NCBI RefSeq assembly: GCF_902459735.1
Contig: NZ_CABPRV010000008.1
Span: forward strand, 124,001-188,000
From: Pandoraea capi
GTDB taxonomy: Bacteria; Pseudomonadota; Gammaproteobacteria; Burkholderiales; Burkholderiaceae
DNA length: 64,000 nt
Direction of reading: 5' to 3'
The notes beneath the pieces are model-generated. The model did not search any database. It was given only the letters and a program-made list of their open reading frames with translations, and was not told where the DNA came from. Position numbers and translations under genes: made by a program. Positions 59,655-64,000 of this stretch are shown here, piece after piece. Numbering within the stretch: the stretch's first letter is position 1; each line of letters opens with the position of its first letter.

Positions 59655-60710
59655 GTCGGCACGGCGCTGCACCGACGTGCCCGACGGCGCGCCGCAACTC
59701 GCGCGAGACTCGAACCACGTCGGCAGGCTCACCGATTCTGGCGTGCCCGGCGTTTCGATGTGCGTGAGCACCAGTTGCGCCGCGCGCGCGCCAAGTTGCT
59801 CGGCGTCACGCATGACCGTGGCGATCGGCGGTTGATGAAAGCGGCACAGAGGCACGTCGTCGCAACTCACGAGCGACAGGTCCCGGCCGAGCTGAAGCCC
59901 CCGGCGGTGGATGGCCTGCAATGCGCCTTCGAGCAACTGATTGCCGCCCAGCACGATCGCGGTCGGGGGATCGTCGTCGGCGAGCATTTCCTCGATGGCC
60001 ACCTCGCCGTGATCCGACGACAGCGTGCCGCGATGCACGATGAGATCGCGCGGCAAACCGAGCCGGTCGTAGGCGTCTTCCATCGCCCGGACACGCTCGC
60101 GCGTCGGGCGCACATCACGCCCCACGACGAGGCCGATACGGCGATGTCCCTTGTCGAGCAATGCACGCGCGGCATCACCCATGCCCTGATAGTGATCCGA
60201 CAGGACATAGTGCGCGGGAATATCGGCGGGAAAGGCGCGGTCGATCAGAACGACAGGGCACTTGGTATTGCGCAGCGCGAGCAGCGTGGCCGGGTCGTCT
60301 TCGAGCGTGGGCAACACGATGAGACCGTCGACTTGCCGGTGCATCAGCACCTCGATGCGCTCGGCGTCTACGCTCGGCACGCCGCCCGAATTCGTCAGCA
60401 GCACGGAAAACCCGGCGACCGTGAGCACGCTTTCCGCGCCGCGCACGATGGACGCGATCAACGGGTTGGTGATGTCCGATCCCACGAAACCAATGGAACG
60501 CGTCGCGCGCCGGCGCAGCCCCTGCGCGAGCGCGTTCGGCGCGTAACCGAGCGTGCGCGCAGCTTCCAGCACCCGTTGCGTGAGTTGCGGGCTCGATCCG
60601 GGTTGCCCGGACAGCACGCGCGACACGGATGCGATTCCCACGCCAGCCAAGGCGGCCACCGCCTTGATTCCCGGCCGTCCCTTGGGATCGCCCGGCAAGT
60701 TGTCACTCAT
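59643..60710 (-). CDS. LacI-family transcriptional regulator
   Basis: 355 residues. Helix-turn-helix and hinge: IKAVAALAGVGIASVSRVLSG, then LGYAPNALAQGLRRRATRSIGFVGSDI; the rest is the sugar-binding-protein-like effector domain (GLIVLPTLEDDP, GHRRIGLVVGRD). The ATG at 60710 has GAGGAG nine bases before it, whereas the ATG at 60719 abuts it. A 34-bp double palindromic operator lies just upstream and is shared with the divergent MFS gene. The final codons form a tandem repeat. Likely a repressor relieved by a sugar acid. Confidence 0.89.
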   Translation of the reverse strand: MSDNLPGDPKGRPGIKAVAALAGVGIASVSRVLSGQPGSSPQLTQRVLEAARTLGYAPNALAQGLRRRATRSIGFVGSDITNPLIASIVRGAESVLTVAGFSVLLTNSGGVPSVDAERIEVLMHRQVDGLIVLPTLEDDPATLLALRNTKCPVVLIDRAFPADIPAHYVLSDHYQGMGDAARALLDKGHRRIGLVVGRDVRPTRERVRAMEDAYDRLGLPRDLIVHRGTLSSDHGEVAIEEMLADDDPPTAIVLGGNQLLEGALQAIHRRGLQLGRDLSLVSCDDVPLCRFHQPPIATVMRDAEQLGARAAQLVLTHIETPGTPESVSLPTWFESRASCGAPSGTSVQRRADKVR

Positions 60711-60751
60711 CGATCTCATCTCCTCTTGACGCGCCAGTTTACAACGATTAT

Positions 60752-60785
60752 CTTTTGGAAACGTTTCCGGAAACGTTTCCAAAAG
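60752..60785. promoter_or_regulatory. LacI operator, double palindrome
   Basis: A perfect 34-bp palindrome containing two identical abutting 12-bp palindromes GGAAACGTTTCC (60757-60768, 60769-60780) flanked by CTTTT/AAAAG. The core fits LacI/GalR-type sites. It stands between lacI (42 bases to its start) and the MFS gene. Confidence 0.8.
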
Positions 60786-60908
60786 TGAAGTGCCGGCAAA
60801 CGGAATCACAGGAGGACCGCGACGACAGCTAATGCGTCGCGGCGACCGTCATGGAGAGAGACAAGTGCGCCGGCTCGCGAGCGAGCGGCGCACATGAAGG
60901 GGTCATAC

Positions 60909-62282
60909 GTGAATACCGAAGGACAAATGACGCCGGAAGTTCGGCAAGCAATACGCAATGCGATCCTGAGCGCGATCGTGGGCACGGCGATGGAGTGGTA
61001 CGACTACTACCTCTACGCCACAGCCGCCGCCACGCTCTTCAACCATCTGTTTTTCCCGTCCTACGACCATCTGACCGGCACGTTGCTCGCCTATGCGAGC
61101 TTCGCCATCGGCTTTTTCGTGCGTCCGGCCGGGAGTGTGATCTTTGGACGACTCGGTGACCGGATCGGCCGCAAGTCGGTGCTCATCATCACCTTGCTGC
61201 TCATGGGCGGGTCGACGACGTTGATGGGCTTACTCCCGACGTATGCGTCCATCGGTGTCTGGGCGCCGATCCTGCTATGCGTACTACGCGCGGCGCAGGG
61301 GCTCGGGTCGGGTGCCGAATACGCCGGCGCCGTGCTCATGGTGATCGAATATGCCCCGGCGAAACGCCGTGGGCTCTACGGCTCCCTGCCGTACATCGGG
61401 GTGGCGCTCGGGCTGTTGATGTCGCTTGCCACCTTCCATCTGTCGTCATCGATGTCCAAAGAGGGCTTCGAAGCGTGGGGCTGGCGCATTCCGTTTCTGC
61501 TGAGCGCCGTGGTCGTTGCGCTCGGCGTGCTGTTACGCAGTCAACTCAAGGAGACGCCGGTCTTCGAAGCGTTGCGCCGCAAGAACGCCGTGGTGCGCGC
61601 CCCGCTCACCGAGGTCTTCCGCCACTCGCTGCGTCCGATGCTTTGCGCCTGGGGCGCCCGCCTGGGCGACAACTCGCTCGCGTACATCTACGAATCGTTC
61701 GTCATCGTCTATGTGACGCAGCAACTGCACATGTCGCGCGACGTCATCGTCACGGCGCTGATGTGGAGCACCGCGCTTCAGTTCATTACCGTGCCGCTGT
61801 TCGGCTGGGTCTCGGACAAGGTCGGTCGCAAGCCGGTGTACATGGGCGGCGCCCTGCTCTCCGGCATTGCCGTATTCCCGTTCTTCCGGATGTTGCAGAC
61901 GGGCGAGGTCCTATGGATTTACGTCGGCCTGTTCCTGGTGTCGTCGATCGCGAAAACGATGATGACGTCAGCGCAAAGTCCGTGGCTTGCCGAGATGTTC
62001 CCCTCACGCGTGCGCTACACCGGCTTCTCGCTCGCACGGGAAGTCACGTCGCCGATCTCGGGCGGGATTGCACCGATGATCGCCGTGGCCCTGCTCTCGG
62101 CCGGTGAGGGCTCGCCACACCTCGTGGCGTGGTACGTGGTCGCGCTCGGTGTCATCACCGCGATCTCGGTGGCGCTCGGCCCGGAAACACGCGGCCGCTC
62201 GCTCAATGACGACATGCACGACGGCACTCACGACGACGCGCACACCGCCCCGGCACGTCCCATCGCCCATCAGTCCCGTTAA
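60909..62282 (+). CDS. MFS transporter, metabolite:H+ symporter (MHS) type
   Basis: 457 residues, about 12 membrane segments: AIVGTAMEWYDYYLYATAAATLFNHLFFPSYD and GRLGDRIGRKSVLIITLLLMG are the MHS family pattern (KgtP, ShiA, ProP relatives that bring in organic acids with protons). Acidic/His-rich C-terminus (DDMHDGTHDDAH). GTG at 60909 is preferred with AAGGGG six bases before; an ATG five codons upstream is also possible. Controlled by the LacI operator and followed by an enolase-superfamily gene. Confidence 0.87.
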   Translation: MNTEGQMTPEVRQAIRNAILSAIVGTAMEWYDYYLYATAAATLFNHLFFPSYDHLTGTLLAYASFAIGFFVRPAGSVIFGRLGDRIGRKSVLIITLLLMGGSTTLMGLLPTYASIGVWAPILLCVLRAAQGLGSGAEYAGAVLMVIEYAPAKRRGLYGSLPYIGVALGLLMSLATFHLSSSMSKEGFEAWGWRIPFLLSAVVVALGVLLRSQLKETPVFEALRRKNAVVRAPLTEVFRHSLRPMLCAWGARLGDNSLAYIYESFVIVYVTQQLHMSRDVIVTALMWSTALQFITVPLFGWVSDKVGRKPVYMGGALLSGIAVFPFFRMLQTGEVLWIYVGLFLVSSIAKTMMTSAQSPWLAEMFPSRVRYTGFSLAREVTSPISGGIAPMIAVALLSAGEGSPHLVAWYVVALGVITAISVALGPETRGRSLNDDMHDGTHDDAHTAPARPIAHQSR

Positions 62283-62352
62283 TCCCCTCAATCCCGTGAA
62301 TGCATTGAACGCATTCCCGACAGTTACACAGTCTTTCCACGAAGGAGTCACG

Positions 62353-63516
62353 ATGAAAATCACGAAGGTCGAGCCGCTTCACGTCGGCCAGTTCATGTTC
62401 GTTCGCATTGACACGGACGAAGGCATCACCGGCTATGGCGAAGCCGGTATCTGGGGCCATATCGAAGCGGCAGGAACGGCCATCAAACGCTTTGCCGAAT
62501 ATCTGGTCGGCAAGCGCGCGTTCGATATCGAGCACCATTGGAACGTGATGCATCGCTTCAGCTACTTTCAGGGGCTGGCCATCAACGCGGCGATTTCCGC
62601 TATCGACATCGCGCTGTGGGACATCAAGGGCCGCGCACTGAACGTGCCGATCTATGAGCTGCTCGGCGGGCCGGCGCGCAAGAAGGCGCGTATCTATGGC
62701 CACATCTACGAAAGCAACATCGAAAAGGTGCTGGAGGAATGCCAGCGCAAGATGGAAGCGGGTTTCAATGCTTTCGGGCACATCAATCCGTTCCTCGACG
62801 AGGGCAACGACAAGGTCTACTTCAAGACCCACATTCGCAAGATGCACGATGCGATCGACAACGTTCACCGGATGCGTGAGGTCGTGGGCGACCGCGTCGA
62901 TCTACTCATCGAACTGCATCGTCGTCTGACGCCGGCGGAAGCCGTGACATTTACGAACGGCATCGAGCAGGACACGCCGATGTTCGTCGAGGATCCGATC
63001 CGCCCGGAGAATGCCGACGCCATGGCGCGCGTCGCCGACCGCATCCGCGTGCCGATCGCCACGGGTGAGCGCTTCTGCACCATCTACGAATTCCAGGCGC
63101 TGCTCGCACGCAACGCGGTGGAGTACGCGCGTATCGACGTGGCTGTCTGCGGCGGGATCACCGGCGCGAAGAAGGTCGCGGCGATGGCCGAGGCCCATCA
63201 CGTTCAGGTCGTGCCGCATAACCCGCTCTCCCCGATCGGGCTGGCCGCGTGCCTGCAAGTGGCCGCAGCGATTCCGAACTTCGCTGTGCAGGAATATGCG
63301 ACGGGGTTCGAAGCCGGCGTGTTCGAATCGACGGGCACCCATCTGGGCAGCGATATCGTCGACAAGGTCCCGCTGCCGGATCAGGGCTTCGTCGACATTC
63401 CCGACGGCCCGGGCCTCGGCATGGCATTGCTGCCCGATGCGCAGAGGATTCGCCCGCCGCTGGTGAAGCCGATTTCGATGCGTCCGCACTACGATGGCTT
63501 CGTGGTCGATCAGTAA
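62353..63516 (+). CDS. Mandelate racemase/muconate lactonizing enzyme family protein, atypical second-strand lysine
   Basis: 387 residues, enolase superfamily, related to galactonate/gluconate-type acid sugar dehydratases. Metal ligands are Glu187 (IELHRR), Glu213 (FVEDP) and Glu239 (TGERF); catalytic His289 (VVPHNPLSP) and His189 are present. The KxK or KxD motif of the second barrel strand is replaced by GHINPF (residues 142-147), so the usual Lys base is missing. AAGGAG upstream of the ATG at 62353. Co-directional with the MHS carrier (70 bp). Confidence 0.86.
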   Translation: MKITKVEPLHVGQFMFVRIDTDEGITGYGEAGIWGHIEAAGTAIKRFAEYLVGKRAFDIEHHWNVMHRFSYFQGLAINAAISAIDIALWDIKGRALNVPIYELLGGPARKKARIYGHIYESNIEKVLEECQRKMEAGFNAFGHINPFLDEGNDKVYFKTHIRKMHDAIDNVHRMREVVGDRVDLLIELHRRLTPAEAVTFTNGIEQDTPMFVEDPIRPENADAMARVADRIRVPIATGERFCTIYEFQALLARNAVEYARIDVAVCGGITGAKKVAAMAEAHHVQVVPHNPLSPIGLAACLQVAAAIPNFAVQEYATGFEAGVFESTGTHLGSDIVDKVPLPDQGFVDIPDGPGLGMALLPDAQRIRPPLVKPISMRPHYDGFVVDQ

Positions 63517-63557
63517 CCCCTTACGCCCTTCAGCCATCAAGCCCTGAGCATCGAACG

Positions 63558-64000
63558 TCAGGGGGCGGACGCCACGCCCCCGACGACTTCGAGCAACGTG
63601 GCCGCAAAGCGCTGCGCCAGCAGACTTTGCGGCCACGTGCTGCGGTCGCAGCAGATGGGTGGCGAACAGCACGTCCGGCGCGAACGGCCGATAGTCCAGC
63701 CCCCGGCCGACGTACGCTTGCGCCACCGCGCGGCTCACGATGCTCACGCCGAGCCCGCTGGCGACCATCGCACACACCGTCGCTTCGTAAGGCGTTTCCA
63801 GTTCCTTGTGACGCAACTCGATGCCCGCCTCGCGAAAGCGCTGATCGATCTTCATGCGTGTGCCGTCGACCAGCGACAACGCGATGAAGGGCTCGTATTC
63901 CAGGTCGGCCGGCGTCACGACATCGAGCATCCCCAGCCGATGCCCCGTGGGAAACGCGCACACGCCCGCGATCTCGCAGATCTTTGTCGCCTCGATACCC
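63558..64000 (-). pseudogene. LysR-family regulator, cut by window edge and frameshifted near its 3' end
   Basis: The visible frame from the right edge is an effector domain of a LysR protein: ATKICEIAGVCAFPTGHRL, then ELETPYEATVCAMVASGLGVSIVSRAVAQAYV and PDVLFATHLLRPQHVAAKS. After that the current frame turns into RAGAALCGHV-like nonsense and runs on past 63000, antisense to the enolase gene. The +1 frame instead gives LLAQRFAATLLEVV and a stop at 63558, just what a LysR C-terminus looks like. One extra base at about 63624 (A on the plus strand) explains this. It may be a real mutation or a sequencing error. Its N-terminal DNA-binding half lies outside the window. Confidence 0.7.

Noticed and set aside
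59325-60788. A 487-codon plus-strand frame opposite lacI, with a Lys/Asn-Leu-Leu-Ala repeat
   Set aside because: The repeat is the 12-bp tandem repeat read backwards; the rest is a shadow of lacI.
1-64000. tRNA, rRNA, CRISPR, transposase, integrase or attachment-site signatures
   Set aside because: Looked for on both strands and found none that stands up; the region reads as chromosomal catabolic genes.

Overview
The window is GC-rich, densely coded bacterial DNA made almost entirely of transporters, regulators and catabolic enzymes. The gene families and their arrangement (many LysR, AraC, GntR and IclR regulators, Liv-type ABC importers, MFS and SSS carriers, tight ATGA overlaps) fit a metabolically versatile betaproteobacterium of the Burkholderiales, possibly Pandoraea or a relative. 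That placement is inference; no rRNA marker is present. I see no tRNA, rRNA, CRISPR array, transposase or phage gene.

Layout. 1-4.7 kb: partial argC, a divergent LysR gene, a remnant of a chemoreceptor gene, and an HxlR-controlled ring-cleavage dioxygenase with a divergent NmrA-type reductase. 4.9-9.3 kb: two DUF3311/sodium-solute-symporter pairs with a RibH2-type lumazine synthase between them. 9.4-14.9 kb: an operon of NtaA-type flavin monooxygenase, flavin reductase, MFS carrier and aldehyde dehydrogenase, facing an XRE-cupin regulator. 15-26.4 kb: small units (racemase, TetR gene with a decapitated SDR gene, SDR/AraC pairs, TfdA-like dioxygenase with its carrier and an IclR gene, ArsR with a quinone-reductase-like enzyme). 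26.4-33.3 kb: one long operon for an amino-acid-type ABC importer, an M20-type amidohydrolase, a DUF1989 protein, an XRE-cupin regulator and a ureohydrolase.

33.5-45.7 kb is the most striking part. It carries a mandelate racemase (mdlA) with every catalytic residue in place, an (S)-mandelate dehydrogenase (mdlB), a five-gene Liv-type importer, iorA and iorB (2-oxoacid oxidoreductase) and a LysR regulator. One 15-bp LysR-type box occurs, with at most one change per copy, in front of mdlB, between the importer operon and the lysR gene, and in front of mdlA. I propose that these genes form one mandelate regulon and that IorAB handles benzoylformate, probably to benzoyl-CoA, because no benzoylformate decarboxylase is present here.

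45.7-55.6 kb: a PuuE-like deacetylase, a GntR regulator and a flavin reductase, divergent from a second Liv-type system in which permease and both ATPases are fused into one 883-residue protein, followed by a gamma-glutamyltransferase homologue. 56-64 kb: two sugar-acid-type units, each an enolase-superfamily enzyme with an MFS carrier and regulators (LysR; LacI with a 34-bp palindromic operator). The last gene, a LysR gene cut by the window edge, carries a frameshift near its 3' end.
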